DNA from: Candidatus Pantoea floridensis
GTDB taxonomy: Bacteria > Pseudomonadota > Gammaproteobacteria > Enterobacterales > Enterobacteriaceae
Reading direction: 5' to 3'
DNA length: 64,000 nt
Assembly: GCF_900215435.1 (NCBI RefSeq)
Contig: NZ_OCMY01000001.1
Span: 1,674,001 to 1,738,000 of the forward strand
How positions within the stretch are numbered: position 1 is the first letter of the stretch; each line of letters opens with the position of its first letter. This document shows, piece after piece, positions 39,953 to 50,811 of the stretch. The notes beneath the pieces were generated by a model. The model saw only the letters and a program-made list of their open reading frames with translations, did not search any database and was not told the DNA's origin. The translations under genes were made by a program, and so were the position numbers.

Positions 39953-41077
39953 TTATACTCTGTGTTGTTTTAGGGCCTGCAAGATGCGCGCGCAGGCATG
40001 GCCATCGCCATAAGGGTTGTGCGCACGGCTCATTGCCTGCCAGGCTTCATCGTCCTGCAACAGCAGGCTGACTTCCGCGACAATCTTACTGATATCGGTG
40101 CCCACCAGTTTCACCGTGCCTGCGTCCACGGCTTCCGGCCGCTCGGTGGTATCGCGCATCACCAGCACCGGCTTGCCGAGCGACGGCGCTTCTTCCTGAA
40201 TGCCGCCGGAATCGGTCAGAATCAGCCATGAACGGTTCATCAGCCAGACAAACGGCAAATACTCCTGCGGCTCAATCAGAATGATATTTTCGATACCGCT
40301 GAGAATGCGGTTTACCGGCTCGCTGACATTGGGATTGAGGTGCACCGGATAGACGATTTGCACCTGCGGATGCTGGCGTGCAATTTGCGCTAGCGCGCTG
40401 CAGATGCGTTCGAAGCCGTCGCCAAAACTTTCGCGACGATGGCCCGTAACCAGAATCAGCTTTTTATCGGCGTCGAGGAACGGATAGCGCGCGGCCAGGC
40501 GGGCATTGAGATCCGCATCATCCAATACGCGATCGCGTACCCACAGCAGCGCATCAATCACCGTATTGCCAGTAACGAAAATGCGCGCATCCGGCAGGTT
40601 CTCACGCAGCAGATTTTGCCGCGAGTTTTCCGTCGGGGTGAAGTGGTAGCTCGCCAGGTGGCCAGTCAATGTGCGGTTGGCCTCTTCTGGCCACGGCGAC
40701 ATCAGGTTGCCGGTACGCAGCCCGGCTTCCACGTGACCCACGGGAATCTGGTGGTAAAACGCCGCCAGGCTGGCGGCAAAAGTGGTGGTGGTATCGCCAT
40801 GCACCAACACCACATCCGGCTGAAAGTCGGCCAGCACGGTTTTCATGCCCTGCAAAATGCGGCTGGTAATCTCCGTCAGCCCTTGCTCCGGACGCATGAT
40901 GTTCAGGTCATAATCAGGTTGCAGCTGAAACAGACGCAGTACCTGATCGAGCATTTCTCGATGCTGTGCAGTAACGCATAAGCGTGACTCGAACACAGCA
41001 TCCTGCGCCAGCGCCTGCACCAGCGGAGCCATTTTGATCGCTTCAGGACGCGTGCCAAATACGGTCAGAACTTTCAC
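39953..41077 (-). CDS. wecB: WecB, UDP-GlcNAc 2-epimerase (GTG start)
   Basis: Makes UDP-ManNAc from UDP-GlcNAc, a non-hydrolysing GT-B-fold epimerase. The start is GTG at 41075-41077, so the protein begins [20 protein letters not shown] exactly like E. coli; the open frame to 41158 overlaps wzzE and has no homology. It has 374 residues, with [27 protein letters not shown] and [14 protein letters not shown]. It follows wzzE by 10 bp. Confidence 0.95.
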   Translation of the reverse strand: MKVLTVFGTRPEAIKMAPLVQALAQDAVFESRLCVTAQHREMLDQVLRLFQLQPDYDLNIMRPEQGLTEITSRILQGMKTVLADFQPDVVLVHGDTTTTFAASLAAFYHQIPVGHVEAGLRTGNLMSPWPEEANRTLTGHLASYHFTPTENSRQNLLRENLPDARIFVTGNTVIDALLWVRDRVLDDADLNARLAARYPFLDADKKLILVTGHRRESFGDGFERICSALAQIARQHPQVQIVYPVHLNPNVSEPVNRILSGIENIILIEPQEYLPFVWLMNRSWLILTDSGGIQEEAPSLGKPVLVMRDTTERPEAVDAGTVKLVGTDISKIVAEVSLLLQDDEAWQAMSRAHNPYGDGHACARILQALKQHRV

Positions 41078-41087
41078 GTGGCTTCTC

Positions 41088-42137
41088 TTAATGGCTCGAT
41101 GGTAACGTTGAACGCGGACGTCGCACCAGCGCCACTCCCGCACCGACCAGCGCGCCAATGGCGCCCCACATGATCATCATAAACAGACGACGCGGACTAT
41201 CACGCGAAACCGGCTCTTCCGGCGTGCGCAAATAACGATAGGTCTGGAACTGTTTGTCCAGACGCGGCCCCGCCTGCAGCGTACTCAGCATCGCCTTGTT
41301 TTGATCATAGCTTAAATCATAAGCAGGTCCGCTGGCCTGTAACGTGTCGAGCTGCGCCTGCAACATTTGCTGGCCAAGCAAGAAGCGATCGCTGTCTGGC
41401 AGCGCCTCACCCGTAGCCGGCGCCCGATTCTCTTTAATGCCCTGTTCATCGGCCACCTTCAGCGCCTGCACAATACGCTGACGTTGACGTTCAAACACCG
41501 CCTGCGCCACTTCTTCCTGACGCGTGACCTGCGCCTGCAACTGTATGTTGCGCGCCTGCCAGGCGCCTTTTAGCTCCGCATTCAAATGGCGTGCCGCACG
41601 TTCGCTGGCATAGGCAATATATTGGCGTAGCAAATTATTGGCATCACCGGCAGTTTCGGCGACCAGCTTGATGTTATCTAACACATTGCGCGCCGGATCG
41701 GCCGCCGTGAACTGGATGTTGGTGATTAAGTCATCGAGCAGCGCCGCATCATTGTGCGCGTTGCCGCTTTTACGACTTTTGTAGTAATCGGTCTGCTGCC
41801 AGAAATCACGACGCGTATCCCATGATGCCAGCTGCATTGTGAACTCTTGATAAACCTCATCCATAACGGTTGGGGCTGGCGAACTGAGATTGAGCGTATT
41901 GGTGCGGACATCCAGATTATTGAGAAATTGCTGCTGCACAAAGAAATCACCCAACATATTCACCGTAGGACGATCGGTGACTGCCGTGGTGCTCCACGCC
42001 TGCTTCATCAACATCGAGGCCAGCCACGCAAACAGCGCAAACAGCAGCGCCAGGCCAACAATCCAGCGCTTGCCACGCCACAGCGTACAGCCGAGGCCTC
42101 GCACATCCAGTTCGTTTTCTACAACCACAGAGGTCAT
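41088..42137 (-). CDS. wzzE: WzzE, ECA chain-length regulator
   Basis: A polysaccharide co-polymerase class 1 protein that sets ECA chain length with WzyE. It has 349 residues: membrane helix near 30-50 ([19 protein letters not shown]), a large periplasmic coiled-coil domain, and a second helix near the C-terminus ([18 protein letters not shown]) preceded by the Pro-rich [14 protein letters not shown]. Second gene of the cluster, 35 bp after wecA. Confidence 0.94.
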   Translation of the reverse strand: MTSVVVENELDVRGLGCTLWRGKRWIVGLALLFALFAWLASMLMKQAWSTTAVTDRPTVNMLGDFFVQQQFLNNLDVRTNTLNLSSPAPTVMDEVYQEFTMQLASWDTRRDFWQQTDYYKSRKSGNAHNDAALLDDLITNIQFTAADPARNVLDNIKLVAETAGDANNLLRQYIAYASERAARHLNAELKGAWQARNIQLQAQVTRQEEVAQAVFERQRQRIVQALKVADEQGIKENRAPATGEALPDSDRFLLGQQMLQAQLDTLQASGPAYDLSYDQNKAMLSTLQAGPRLDKQFQTYRYLRTPEEPVSRDSPRRLFMMIMWGAIGALVGAGVALVRRPRSTLPSSH

Positions 42138-42172
42138 AACAAAAATCCTTATCAGGGTACTTTCTGGGTAAT

Positions 42173-43270
42173 TTATTTTTTATCTTCGCTGCTGCTTTGC
42201 CAGCGACGTTTTATGCGACGGATTTTGCGCGCTACACGCCATGCGTGCTTCAGGCAATAGCCGTAAAGGAGAAACGCCATCAGGAACAGCACCAGCATCA
42301 CCCATTCCGGGATAAAGGCCAGATATTCACCGAGCACGCCAATACCGGCCAGGATCGCTGCGGCCACGGTAATCAGCAAAAATGCCTGACGTGAAGTGAA
42401 GCCGGCGCGCATGATCAAATGATGAATGTGTTGGCGATCGGCAGAAAACGGGCTCATGCCTTTCCGCAAACGCCGATACATAATCGCCACCATATCCATC
42501 AGCGGAATGGCAATCAGCCACAGCGCAGTAACCGGCGTGATCGGATGGCTTAAACCCTGGGTGGTTTCCAGCAAGATCCAGATGATAGTGAAACCGATCA
42601 TGGTGCTACCGGCATCGCCCATAAACACTTTATAGCGGCGGCCAATCAAACCGAGATTGAGCAGAATATAAGGAATGGTGGCGGCGATCATCGCAAAACA
42701 CCACATGGCGAGGCTGGTTTGGCCATCGAAGTAGAGAATAATACCTATCGCGGCGAAGGTAACGCTGGAGAGGCCGCCGAGCAGGCCATCAATTCCATCC
42801 ACCATATTAAACGCATTGATCGCGGCCCACACGGCGAACAGCGTTAATACATAGCCAAAGGGGCCAACGATTAACTCTACCGGGCCGATAATAAATCCGA
42901 GGCTGAGCAAATAGAGTTTGGCACCCACCATCATCACAATGGCGACCACCGCCTGCACCAGCGCACGAATTTTGACGCTGATATCAAAACGATCGTCAAG
43001 AGCTCCCACCAATACCAACACGCCCGCACAGCTCAGATAGAGCATCGCGTGCGGTAAATAATAATTTGAGATGGCAAAAGCGAAGCAGATACCCGCGTAC
43101 ACAGAAATACCACCCACTAACGGAATGGCACCATGGTGTCTTTTTCTGGAGTTTGGAGTGTCCACTAGCCCAATTTTTTTAGCTGCTTTGCGAGCAAAAA
43201 ACAGGAACACTAAAGTAAAAAGAAAAACTAAACCAAGCTCAGTACTCATAGTGAGTAAATTCACGTTCAT
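42173..43270 (-). CDS. wecA: WecA, UDP-GlcNAc:undecaprenyl-phosphate GlcNAc-1-phosphate transferase
   Basis: Starts ECA (and many O-antigen) lipid-linked units. It is an inner-membrane enzyme of the MraY family with about eleven helices. The catalytic DDRFD near residue 90, NAFNMVDGIDGLLGG, the FMGDAGS loop and the HIHH motif are present. The start MNVNLLTMSTELGL at 43270 matches E. coli MNLLTVSTDL; a GTG at 43309 adds 13 unconserved residues. 365 residues. First gene of the ECA cluster, behind the rho terminator. Confidence 0.95.
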   Translation of the reverse strand: MNVNLLTMSTELGLVFLFTLVFLFFARKAAKKIGLVDTPNSRKRHHGAIPLVGGISVYAGICFAFAISNYYLPHAMLYLSCAGVLVLVGALDDRFDISVKIRALVQAVVAIVMMVGAKLYLLSLGFIIGPVELIVGPFGYVLTLFAVWAAINAFNMVDGIDGLLGGLSSVTFAAIGIILYFDGQTSLAMWCFAMIAATIPYILLNLGLIGRRYKVFMGDAGSTMIGFTIIWILLETTQGLSHPITPVTALWLIAIPLMDMVAIMYRRLRKGMSPFSADRQHIHHLIMRAGFTSRQAFLLITVAAAILAGIGVLGEYLAFIPEWVMLVLFLMAFLLYGYCLKHAWRVARKIRRIKRRWQSSSEDKK

Positions 43271-43435
43271 GCTCTCAGCTAAAATCGTGGTCAACAATAG
43301 GCAAAACACCCGCTATTGCCGTATATCCCTATTCCGAATTCTGCTGCAGAAAAGTCTGATTGCTGAAAAAACAAGCAAATATCTGCCACAGTCAAAATAA
43401 ATGCTTCCTGACTGGGCTCATCCTAATGCCCATAA

Positions 43436-43465
43436 ATAAAAAACGCCACGTTAAGACGTGGCGTT
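43436..43465 (-). terminator. Rho-independent terminator after rho
   Basis: AACGCCACGT and ACGTGGCGTT (10 bp) with a 4 nt loop, followed by a T-rich run on the minus strand. It separates rho from wecA; a promoter for the ECA cluster should lie in 43271-43435, where I see no textbook sigma-70 pair. Confidence 0.9.
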
Positions 43466-43527
43466 AGCAATAATTCCTGGCAAATTGTGCGAATCACCGC
43501 TTGGCTTAGCGGGTCGCCACCTGCGAC

Positions 43528-44787
43528 TTAGGAACGCTTCATCATATCGAAGAATTCGTCGTTGGTTTTGGTCATTGCCAGTTTATTGATGAGGAATTCC
43601 ATCGCATCGATTTCACCCATTGGATGGATGATTTTGCGCAGGATCCACATCTTCTGCAGCTCTTCCTGCGTGGTGAGCAGCTCTTCTTTACGCGTACCAG
43701 AACGATTGTAATCGATCGCTGGGAATACGCGTTTCTCGGCGATTTTACGCGAGAGGTGCAGTTCCATGTTACCTGTACCTTTAAACTCTTCGTAAATCAC
43801 TTCGTCCATCTTCGAACCGGTATCAACCAGCGCGGTAGCGATGATGGTCAGGCTGCCGCCCTCTTCCACGTTACGTGCCGCACCGAAGAAACGCTTCGGA
43901 CGATGCAGGGCGTTCGCATCCACACCACCGGTCAGGACTTTACCTGATGCGGGAACCACGGTGTTGTAGGCACGCGCCAGACGGGTGATGGAATCGAGCA
44001 GGATGATCACATCTTTTTTGTGCTCAACCAGGCGCTTAGCCTTCTCGATCACCATCTCAGCAACCTGTACGTGGCGTGAAGCTGGCTCATCAAAGGTAGA
44101 AGCGATGACTTCACCTTTAACCAGACGCTGCATCTCGGTCACTTCTTCCGGACGTTCGTCAATCAGCAGCACCATCAACAGGCAATCTGGATAGTTGTAG
44201 GCAATGCTCTGCGCGATGTTCTGCAGCAGCATGGTTTTACCGGCTTTCGGCGGTGCCACGATCAGACCACGCTGGCCACGACCAATTGGGGAAGCCAGGT
44301 CCAGCACGCGTGCTGTCAGGTCTTCAGTCGAGCCGTTACCGCGCTCCATACGCATACGCTTGCTGGCATGCAATGGCGTGAGGTTTTCGAACAGAATCTT
44401 GTTGCGCGCGTTTTCCGGCTTGTCGTAGTTAACTTCGTTAACTTTCAACAGCGCAAAATAGCGTTCACCTTCTTTTGGCGGGCGAATCTTGCCAGAAATG
44501 GTGTCACCAGTGCGGAGGTTGAAGCGGCGGATTTGGCTGGGAGAAACGTAGATATCATCGGGACCGGCGAGGTAGGAGCTGTCTCCAGAACGGAGGAAAC
44601 CAAATCCGTCCTGCAGTATCTCCAGCACACCATCACCAAAGATGTCTTCGCCGCTTTTTGCGTGCTGTTTCAGGATAGAGAAAATAATATCCTGCTTGCG
44701 CATACGCGCCTGGTTTTCCAGCCCCATATTTTCGCCGAGGGTAATCAGCTCAGAAACCGGCGTATTCTTTAATTCGGTAAGATTCAT
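43528..44787 (-). CDS. rho: Rho, transcription termination factor
   Basis: A hexameric RNA-dependent ATPase/helicase. It has 419 residues, as in E. coli. The N-terminal RNA-binding cold-shock-like domain has [13 protein letters not shown], the Walker A site is [11 protein letters not shown], Walker B is [14 protein letters not shown], and the Q and R loops follow. The start [15 protein letters not shown] is the canonical one. E. coli rho is autoregulated by Rho-dependent attenuation in its long leader. Confidence 0.98.
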   Translation of the reverse strand: MNLTELKNTPVSELITLGENMGLENQARMRKQDIIFSILKQHAKSGEDIFGDGVLEILQDGFGFLRSGDSSYLAGPDDIYVSPSQIRRFNLRTGDTISGKIRPPKEGERYFALLKVNEVNYDKPENARNKILFENLTPLHASKRMRMERGNGSTEDLTARVLDLASPIGRGQRGLIVAPPKAGKTMLLQNIAQSIAYNYPDCLLMVLLIDERPEEVTEMQRLVKGEVIASTFDEPASRHVQVAEMVIEKAKRLVEHKKDVIILLDSITRLARAYNTVVPASGKVLTGGVDANALHRPKRFFGAARNVEEGGSLTIIATALVDTGSKMDEVIYEEFKGTGNMELHLSRKIAEKRVFPAIDYNRSGTRKEELLTTQEELQKMWILRKIIHPMGEIDAMEFLINKLAMTKTNDEFFDMMKRS

Positions 44788-45132
44788 AGTGATGGGTTCT
44801 TAAACTCGGGGTAATTCTCGAAATGATTGTCGTGAGTGGTATGGCAAAAATTCCATGCCTGTTAATGGCTCTTTTTCAACTCAGCTCGACGATTATCGTC
44901 AGATGTGGCGATAGGAAACGAGGAGACGGTCGAAAGATGATGCCGAATGTGCTAGTCATCAGATTGCCAAACCACGATAACGTTCATTGCGAGTAGGGTC
45001 TGACAAGGGAAAACTTAGATGCAAACTACAAGGTAAGAGCGTAATGCAGTGAACTCAACTTAACACGCTTAAAGTGAGACGTCCAGCAGTGGCGAAAAAA
45101 TTCACCACTGCGGAACAAACACCGCGCCGGGC
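44788..45132 (-). other. rho leader region, 345 bp without a confirmed gene
   Basis: This is the trxA-rho interval. The only coding hints are tiny: an 18-codon frame at 44800-44856 (MEFLPYHSRQSFRE) ending 12 nt before rho with a weak ribosome site, and an 11-codon one near 44985. Neither resembles the 33-residue E. coli leader RhoL as I remember it. The C-rich, G-poor stretch with TTTCGACCGTCTCCTC (near 44920-44935) fits a rut site for autoregulation. At the trxA end is a hairpin, 45086-45111. Confidence 0.4.
45086..45111 (-). other. Hairpin downstream of trxA
   Basis: GCAGTGG/CCACTGC with four further weak pairs around a T-rich loop, 21 nt after the trxA stop. No T run follows, so termination there is not assured. 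Confidence 0.5.
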
Positions 45133-45465
45133 TTAGGCCAGGTTAGCGTTCAGAAACTCTTTCAACTGCCCTTTAGACAGTGCACCAACCTTGGTTGCCG
45201 CCACTTCGCCGTTCTTGAACAGCAGCAGAGTTGGAATACCGCGGATGCCATATTTAGGCGCTGTACCCGGGTTGTCATCAATGTTCAATTTCGCGATGGT
45301 AAGCTTACCTTCGTACTCTTCGGCGACTTCGTCGAGGATTGGGGCGATCATTTTGCAAGGACCACACCATTCAGCCCAGAAATCTACCAGAGTGACACCG
45401 TCTGCTTTCAGTACGTCTGTGTCGAAACTGTCATCGGTCAAGTGAACGATCTTATCGCTGCTCAT
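45133..45465 (-). CDS. trxA: TrxA, thioredoxin 1
   Basis: Cytoplasmic dithiol reductant for ribonucleotide reductase, PAPS reductase and others. It has 110 residues with the WCGPCK active site near residue 33, the cis-Pro in RGIPTLLLF, and the C-terminus [10 protein letters not shown]. The start [14 protein letters not shown] at 45465 has a TGGAG ribosome site 8 nt upstream; an in-frame start four codons earlier is rejected. Divergent from rhlB, as in E. coli. Confidence 0.98.
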   Translation of the reverse strand: MSSDKIVHLTDDSFDTDVLKADGVTLVDFWAEWCGPCKMIAPILDEVAEEYEGKLTIAKLNIDDNPGTAPKYGIRGIPTLLLFKNGEVAATKVGALSKGQLKEFLNANLA

Positions 45466-45582
45466 GTTTAACTCCAAAAGATTGTGCCTGGCGAATCGGC
45501 GGAAATTATACCAACGTAGGTTGACTTTATTTCATCGGATACGCTTTCGTAAAGCGCTAGTAAGCTGATATTCTACCACACT

Positions 45583-46878
45583 ATGAGCAAAACACACTTA
45601 ACTGAACAGAAGTTTTCCGACTTCGCCCTGCACCCTCAGGTGATAGAAGCCCTTGATACTAAAGGCTTTAGCCACTGCACGCCTATACAGGCGCTCGCGT
45701 TGCCTCTTACGCTTACAGGGCGTGATGTTGCGGGTCAGGCGCAAACCGGTACCGGCAAAACGATGGCGTTCCTGACGTCAACGTTTCATTATCTTCTTTC
45801 TCATCCTGCCGCAGAAGGTCGCCAGATTAATCAGCCACGTGCGCTGATCATGGCCCCAACGCGTGAGCTCGCCGTACAAATTCATGCTGATGCAGAGCCG
45901 TTAGCGAAGGTCACTGGCTTAAAGCTGGGCCTGGCTTATGGTGGCGACGGCTACGATAAACAGTTGAAAGTATTGGCAGATGGCGTCGACATTCTGGTGG
46001 GCACCACCGGACGTTTGATCGACTATGCCAAGCAGAACCATGTCAACCTGGGCGCCATTCAGGTTGTTGTGCTGGATGAAGCCGATCGCATGTTCGATCT
46101 CGGCTTTATTAAAGATATCCGTTGGCTGTTCCGCCGCATGCCGCCGGCCACCCAACGCCTGAGTATGTTGTTCTCTGCCACCTTATCTTACCGCGTACGT
46201 GAACTGGCGTTTGAGCACATGAACAACGCCGAATACGTGGAAGTGGAACCGGAGCAGAAAACCGGCCATCGCATCAAAGAAGAGCTTTTCTATCCTTCTA
46301 ATGAAGAGAAAATGCGCTTGCTGCAGACGCTGGTTGAGGAAGAGTGGCCCGATCGCGCGATTATTTTCGCTAACACCAAGCATCGTTGTGAAGACATTTG
46401 GGGCCATCTGGCTGCCGACGGTCACCGCGTTGGTCTGCTGACTGGCGACGTGGCACAGAAAAAACGTCTGCGTATCCTCGACGATTTCACCAAAGGTGAT
46501 GTGGATATCCTGGTTGCCACCGATGTGGCCGCACGTGGTTTGCATATTCCTGCGGTCACGCATGTGTTCAACTACGATCTGCCTGACGATCGCGAAGACT
46601 ACGTACACCGCATTGGCCGTACGGGCCGCGCCGGTGCCAGCGGTCATTCCATTAGCCTCGCGTGTGAAGAGTACGCGCTGAACCTGCCAGCGATTGAAGA
46701 GTACATTGGTCACGGTATTCCGGTGAGCAAGTACAACAGCGACGCGTTGCTGAACGAGCTACCACCGCCGAAGCGCCTGCAGCGCAGTCGCTCAGGAAAC
46801 GGTCCACGCCGTGGCGGGAACAACAGCAACCGTCGTAGTGGCGCACCGCGCAATAGCAACCGTAAACGTTCGGGTTAA
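45583..46878 (+). CDS. rhlB: RhlB, DEAD-box RNA helicase of the degradosome
   Basis: Unwinds structured RNA for RNase E and PNPase. It has 431 residues (421 in E. coli). Motifs: Q motif [13 protein letters not shown], Walker [13 protein letters not shown] in [13 protein letters not shown], and [10 protein letters not shown]. The C-terminus is basic and low in complexity (Arg, Asn, Gly and Ser), the RNA-binding tail. It is 7 bp before gppA, same strand, one transcript. Confidence 0.97.
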   Translation: MSKTHLTEQKFSDFALHPQVIEALDTKGFSHCTPIQALALPLTLTGRDVAGQAQTGTGKTMAFLTSTFHYLLSHPAAEGRQINQPRALIMAPTRELAVQIHADAEPLAKVTGLKLGLAYGGDGYDKQLKVLADGVDILVGTTGRLIDYAKQNHVNLGAIQVVVLDEADRMFDLGFIKDIRWLFRRMPPATQRLSMLFSATLSYRVRELAFEHMNNAEYVEVEPEQKTGHRIKEELFYPSNEEKMRLLQTLVEEEWPDRAIIFANTKHRCEDIWGHLAADGHRVGLLTGDVAQKKRLRILDDFTKGDVDILVATDVAARGLHIPAVTHVFNYDLPDDREDYVHRIGRTGRAGASGHSISLACEEYALNLPAIEEYIGHGIPVSKYNSDALLNELPPPKRLQRSRSGNGPRRGGNNSNRRSGAPRNSNRKRSG

Positions 46879-46885
46879 GCACACC

Positions 46886-48370
46886 ATGCTAAGCGCATCG
46901 TCACTCTATGCAGCGATTGATTTAGGTTCTAACAGCTTTCATATGTTGGTGGTGCGCGAAGTGTCTGGCAGTATTCAGACCGTCGCGCGGATAAAACGCA
47001 AAGTGCGTCTGGCCGCGGGCCTCGACAAAGCCAATCATCTCTCTGCAGAGGCGATGCAACGTGGCTGGCAGTGTCTGAAGTTGTTCTCTGAACAGCTTCA
47101 GGATATTCCCCCAGAGCAAATCCGCGTGGTAGCAACCGCCACGCTGCGCATTGCAGAAAATGCGCAGGATTTCCTCATTACCGCCGAACAAATTCTTGGC
47201 TGTCCGGTGAATGTCATCAGCGGCGAAGAAGAAGCGCGCCTGATCTATCAAGGCGTGGCGCACACCACCGGCGGTTCCGATCAGCGTTTAGTGGTGGATA
47301 TCGGCGGCGGCAGCACCGAACTGGTGACCGGCGAAGGCTCGCATGCCACCACGCTATTTAGCTTGTCGATGGGCTGCGTCACCTGGCTTGAACGCTACTT
47401 CAGCGATCGTCATCTGGCGAAAGAGAATTTCGAGCAGGCCGAACTGGCTGCACGCGAGATGATTCGTCCAGTGGCAGCGGCGCTGCGTGAGAAAGGCTGG
47501 CAAATCTGCGTGGGTGCATCCGGCACCGTGCAGGCGTTGCAGGAAATCATGGTGGCACAGGGCATGGATGAACGCATCACCCTGAGCAAGCTGCAACAGC
47601 TGAAGCAACGCGCCATTCAATGCGGCAAGCTGGAAGAGCTGGAAATTGAAGGATTAACGCTGGAACGCGCGCTGGTGTTCCCCAGCGGCCTATCGATCCT
47701 CATCGCTATCTTCCAGGAGCTGGGTATTGAAGGCATGACGTTGGCTGGCGGCGCACTGCGGGAAGGTTTGGTGTACGGCATGCTGCATCTGCCAGTGGAT
47801 CGCGATATCCGCAGCCGCACGCTGCAAAATGTGCAGCGCCGTTTTGCCATTGATATTGAGCAGGCTGGTCGGGTGCGTCAGCTAGCAGAGAGTTTCTTTC
47901 GTCAGGTGAGCAGCAGCTGGAAGCTGGATAACCGATGTCGCGATCTGCTTCTCAGCGCCTGTTCGATTCACGAAATTGGCCTGAGCGTCGATTTCCGTCA
48001 GGCACCGCAGCACGCCGCTTACCTGATTCGTCATCTTGATCTTCCCGGCTTCACTCCCGCACAGAAAAAAATGCTGGCCTGTCTGCTACAGAATCAAAGC
48101 GGCAGCATTGATTTGGCCTTGCTGACGCAGCAGAACGCCGTCCCGCCGCGCATGGCGGAGCGTTTAAGCCGTTTGCTGCGTTTAGCGATAATCTTCTCGA
48201 GCCGTCGACGCGATGACACCCTGCCCGCCGTGCGTTTGCAGGCGGATGATGATGCGTTGCATCTGACGCTGCCAGCCGGTTGGCGTGAAGCGCACCCGCT
48301 GCGTTCTGAGCTGCTGGAGCAGGAAAGCCACTATCAATCTTACGTGCACTGGCTGCTGACGATTTCCTGA
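46886..48370 (+). CDS. gppA: GppA, pppGpp 5'-phosphohydrolase / exopolyphosphatase
   Basis: Converts pppGpp to ppGpp in the stringent response. It belongs to the ASKHA-fold Ppx/GppA family; 494 residues, as in E. coli. Phosphate-binding motifs are [15 protein letters not shown] at the start and [14 protein letters not shown] near 145. The C-terminal half is the HD-like helical domain. The start MLSASSLYA at 46886 is 7 bp after the rhlB stop; a longer frame from 46811 lies inside rhlB and is a shadow. Confidence 0.96.
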   Translation: MLSASSLYAAIDLGSNSFHMLVVREVSGSIQTVARIKRKVRLAAGLDKANHLSAEAMQRGWQCLKLFSEQLQDIPPEQIRVVATATLRIAENAQDFLITAEQILGCPVNVISGEEEARLIYQGVAHTTGGSDQRLVVDIGGGSTELVTGEGSHATTLFSLSMGCVTWLERYFSDRHLAKENFEQAELAAREMIRPVAAALREKGWQICVGASGTVQALQEIMVAQGMDERITLSKLQQLKQRAIQCGKLEELEIEGLTLERALVFPSGLSILIAIFQELGIEGMTLAGGALREGLVYGMLHLPVDRDIRSRTLQNVQRRFAIDIEQAGRVRQLAESFFRQVSSSWKLDNRCRDLLLSACSIHEIGLSVDFRQAPQHAAYLIRHLDLPGFTPAQKKMLACLLQNQSGSIDLALLTQQNAVPPRMAERLSRLLRLAIIFSSRRRDDTLPAVRLQADDDALHLTLPAGWREAHPLRSELLEQESHYQSYVHWLLTIS

Positions 48371-48376
48371 TGGTCA

Positions 48377-48430
48377 GGCGGCATCAATGCCGCCCCTACA
48401 ATCGACGTAGGGTCGCCATTCATGGCGCCC
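48377..48430. repeat. Composite palindromic repeat between gppA and rep
   Basis: Left hairpin GGCGGCAT/ATGCCGCC with tail CCTAC, short spacer, then CGTAGGG head and the right hairpin GTCGCCAT/ATGGCGCC. It lies between the 3' ends of convergent gppA and rep. Left and right stems differ, but each is paired internally. Confidence 0.85.
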
Positions 48431-48435
48431 CTTCT

Positions 48436-50457
48436 TCAACCCTTCTTCGCGTTCTCCAGCATCGCTCTTAACCCAGCAACGCGCGTCTGTCCGGTTTTCG
48501 CCCGCTCTTCTGCGCTCACCACTTTTTTCTCGCGCTCCCATACCACATCATCCTGCGGCAGCTCCAGCAGGAAACGGCTGGGTTCCGGGCGCATCAGCTC
48601 GCCATACTGCCGGCGCTCGCGACATAGCGTAAAGGTCAGCTCTTTCTGCGCGCGCGTAATGCCCACATAGGCCAGACGCCGCTCTTCTTCGATATTGTTC
48701 TCATCAATGCTGCTCTGGTGCGGTAATAAACCCTCTTCCATGCCAACCAGATAGACATAAGGGAACTCCAGCCCTTTCGACGCGTGCAGCGTCATCAGCT
48801 GTACCTGATCGAGCTCCTCGTCGCTCTCACCGCGCTCCATCATGTCGCGCAGCGTAAAGCGCGTAACCACCTGCGCCAGCGTCATCGGCTCGTTCAGCTC
48901 ATCGCCTTCCAGCATTTCGGTCATCCACTGGAACAGCAGATTGACGTTTTTCATGCGCATCTCGGCCGCTTTCGGGCTGGGCGAGGTCTCAAACAGCCAG
49001 CTTTCGTAATCAATGCCGCGTATCAGGTCACGCACTGCGTTGACCGGTTCACGTTCGGTCAGTTGAATGATGTCGTTCAGCCAGTGTGTGAAGCGCTGCA
49101 AATGCTCCAGCCCACGTCCGCTCAAAGTTTGCTCCAGCCCCATATCGAAGCTGGCGTGATACAGGCTCTTATTGCGCAGGTTGGCCCATTCGCCCAGCTT
49201 CTGCAGCGTTGCCGGGCCAATCTCCCGGCGCGGCGTATTCACAATGCGCAGAAACGCGCTGTCATCTTCCTGATTGGTCAGCACGCGCAGGTAAGCCAGT
49301 AAATCTTTGATTTCTGGACGCGAGAAGAACGACGTGCCGCCAGAGATGCGATAGGGAATACGGTTCTGCATCAGCTGCTTTTCAAACACGCGCGACTGAT
49401 GGTTGCCGCGGTAGAGAATGGCGTAATCCTTGTAAGCGGTTTTATTGATAAAGTGATGCGCGATCAGTTCGCCCGCCACGCGTTCCGCTTCGTGGTCTTC
49501 GTTATTGGCGCTCAGCACCTTCAGCTCGCTGCCCTGCCCCAATTCGGAGAACAGGCGCTTCTCAAACACGTGCGGATTGTTAGCGATAAGGATGTTGGCG
49601 GATTTCAGGATGCGCTGCGTTGAGCGGTAATTTTGCTCTAGCTTCACCACTTCCAGCGCCGGGAAATCCTGTTGCAGCAGCACCAGGTTTTGCGGCCGCG
49701 CACCGCGCCATGAGTAAATTGACTGATCGTCATCGCCCACCACGGTAAAGCGCGCTCGTGCGCCCACCAGCAGCTTCACCAGCTCGTATTGGCTGGTGTT
49801 GGTGTCCTGATATTCATCCACCAGCAGATAGCGAATGCGCTGCTGCCAGCGTTCACGCACTTCCTGATTGCGCTGCAACAGCAGCGTTGGCAGCGCAATT
49901 AAATCGTCGAAATCCAGCACGTTGCAGGATTTCAGATGTTGGTCATACAGCTGATAACAGTGGGCGAAAATCTGGTCGCGCTGCGATTTGGCCAAACCCG
50001 CTGCGCCCTGCGGATCAACCAGATCGTTCTTCCAGTTGGAAATAGTGGAAATCAGCTGCTGTAACAGCGTTTTATCTTCTTCCAGCCACTGTTTGGTCAG
50101 GTCTTTCAACAGCGCCAGCTGATCCTGATCGTCGAACAGCAAAAAGCTCGCTTTCATCCCCAGCGCTTTGTATTCACGCTTGATGATCTCAAGCCCCAGC
50201 GTGTGGAAGGTTGAAATCATCAGGCCGCGCGCCTCTTTGCGCCCCAGCGTTTGCGCCACACGCTCTTTCATCTCGCGTGAGGCTTTATTGGTAAAGGTCA
50301 CCGCGGCAATATGGCGCGCCTGATAGCCGCATTCGCGGATCAGATGAGCAATTTTATTGGTAATAACGCGCGTTTTACCTGAGCCCGCACCGGCCAGCAC
50401 CAGGCAAGGACCGGTGACAAATTCGACAGCTCGTTGTTGGCCGGGATTTAAACGCAT
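48436..50457 (-). CDS. rep: Rep, ATP-dependent DNA helicase
   Basis: An SF1A 3'-5' helicase that clears protein roadblocks ahead of replication forks. 673 residues, as in E. coli. Motifs: Walker [45 protein letters not shown]. It is a paralogue of uvrD in the same window, but without the UvrD Tudor tail (the C-terminus is short and basic). Divergent from ppiC; in E. coli rep also lies close to ppiC. Confidence 0.97.
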   Translation of the reverse strand: MRLNPGQQRAVEFVTGPCLVLAGAGSGKTRVITNKIAHLIRECGYQARHIAAVTFTNKASREMKERVAQTLGRKEARGLMISTFHTLGLEIIKREYKALGMKASFLLFDDQDQLALLKDLTKQWLEEDKTLLQQLISTISNWKNDLVDPQGAAGLAKSQRDQIFAHCYQLYDQHLKSCNVLDFDDLIALPTLLLQRNQEVRERWQQRIRYLLVDEYQDTNTSQYELVKLLVGARARFTVVGDDDQSIYSWRGARPQNLVLLQQDFPALEVVKLEQNYRSTQRILKSANILIANNPHVFEKRLFSELGQGSELKVLSANNEDHEAERVAGELIAHHFINKTAYKDYAILYRGNHQSRVFEKQLMQNRIPYRISGGTSFFSRPEIKDLLAYLRVLTNQEDDSAFLRIVNTPRREIGPATLQKLGEWANLRNKSLYHASFDMGLEQTLSGRGLEHLQRFTHWLNDIIQLTEREPVNAVRDLIRGIDYESWLFETSPSPKAAEMRMKNVNLLFQWMTEMLEGDELNEPMTLAQVVTRFTLRDMMERGESDEELDQVQLMTLHASKGLEFPYVYLVGMEEGLLPHQSSIDENNIEEERRLAYVGITRAQKELTFTLCRERRQYGELMRPEPSRFLLELPQDDVVWEREKKVVSAEERAKTGQTRVAGLRAMLENAKKG

Positions 50458-50493
50458 AACGGAATTCGCTCAGTTGGATCAAAAGAAAGGAGG

Positions 50494-50513
50494 GTATAAT
50501 GGCCGGATTATAC
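50494..50513. promoter_or_regulatory. Back-to-back -10 elements between rep and ppiC
   Basis: GTATAAT-N6-ATTATAC gives a consensus TATAAT on each strand within 20 bp: 50495-50500 for ppiC and 50507-50512 for rep. The -35 regions are weak (TTGGAT 15 bp upstream for ppiC). The two transcripts would start within about 20-30 bp of each other and may compete. Confidence 0.5.
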
Positions 50514-50529
50514 ACATTAGGATGACATC

Positions 50530-50811
50530 ATGGCGAAAACCGCGGCGGCTTTACATATCCTCGTGAAAGAGGAAGCGCAGGCTACATCTCTGCTGGCGCA
50601 GCTTGAAAAAGGCGCAAACTTCCAGCAGCTGGCTAAAAAGCACTCTACCTGTCCATCAGGTCGTAACGGCGGCGATTTGGGTGAGTTTCGTAAAGGGCAG
50701 ATGGTACCGGCCTTTGATAAGGCGGTCTTCTCCTGTCCGCTGTTGCAGCCCTACGGACCGGTGAAAACCGCCTTTGGTTACCACATCATCAAAGTACTGT
50801 GGCGTAACTGA
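50530..50811 (+). CDS. ppiC: PpiC, parvulin-type peptidyl-prolyl isomerase
   Basis: A cytoplasmic single-domain parvulin of 93 residues that catalyses cis-trans prolyl isomerisation. The fold's motifs are visible: [11 protein letters not shown] at the start, [26 protein letters not shown] and the C-terminal [11 protein letters not shown]. The start at 50530 follows TAGGA. Its stop codon touches the stop codon of convergent yhjG with no base between. In E. coli ilvC and ilvY lie beside it; here they do not. Confidence 0.96.
   Translation: MAKTAAALHILVKEEAQATSLLAQLEKGANFQQLAKKHSTCPSGRNGGDLGEFRKGQMVPAFDKAVFSCPLLQPYGPVKTAFGYHIIKVLWRN

Noticed and set aside
41078..41158. N-terminal extension of wecB
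   Set aside because: It overlaps wzzE and has no homology; the GTG at 41077 aligns exactly with the E. coli start.
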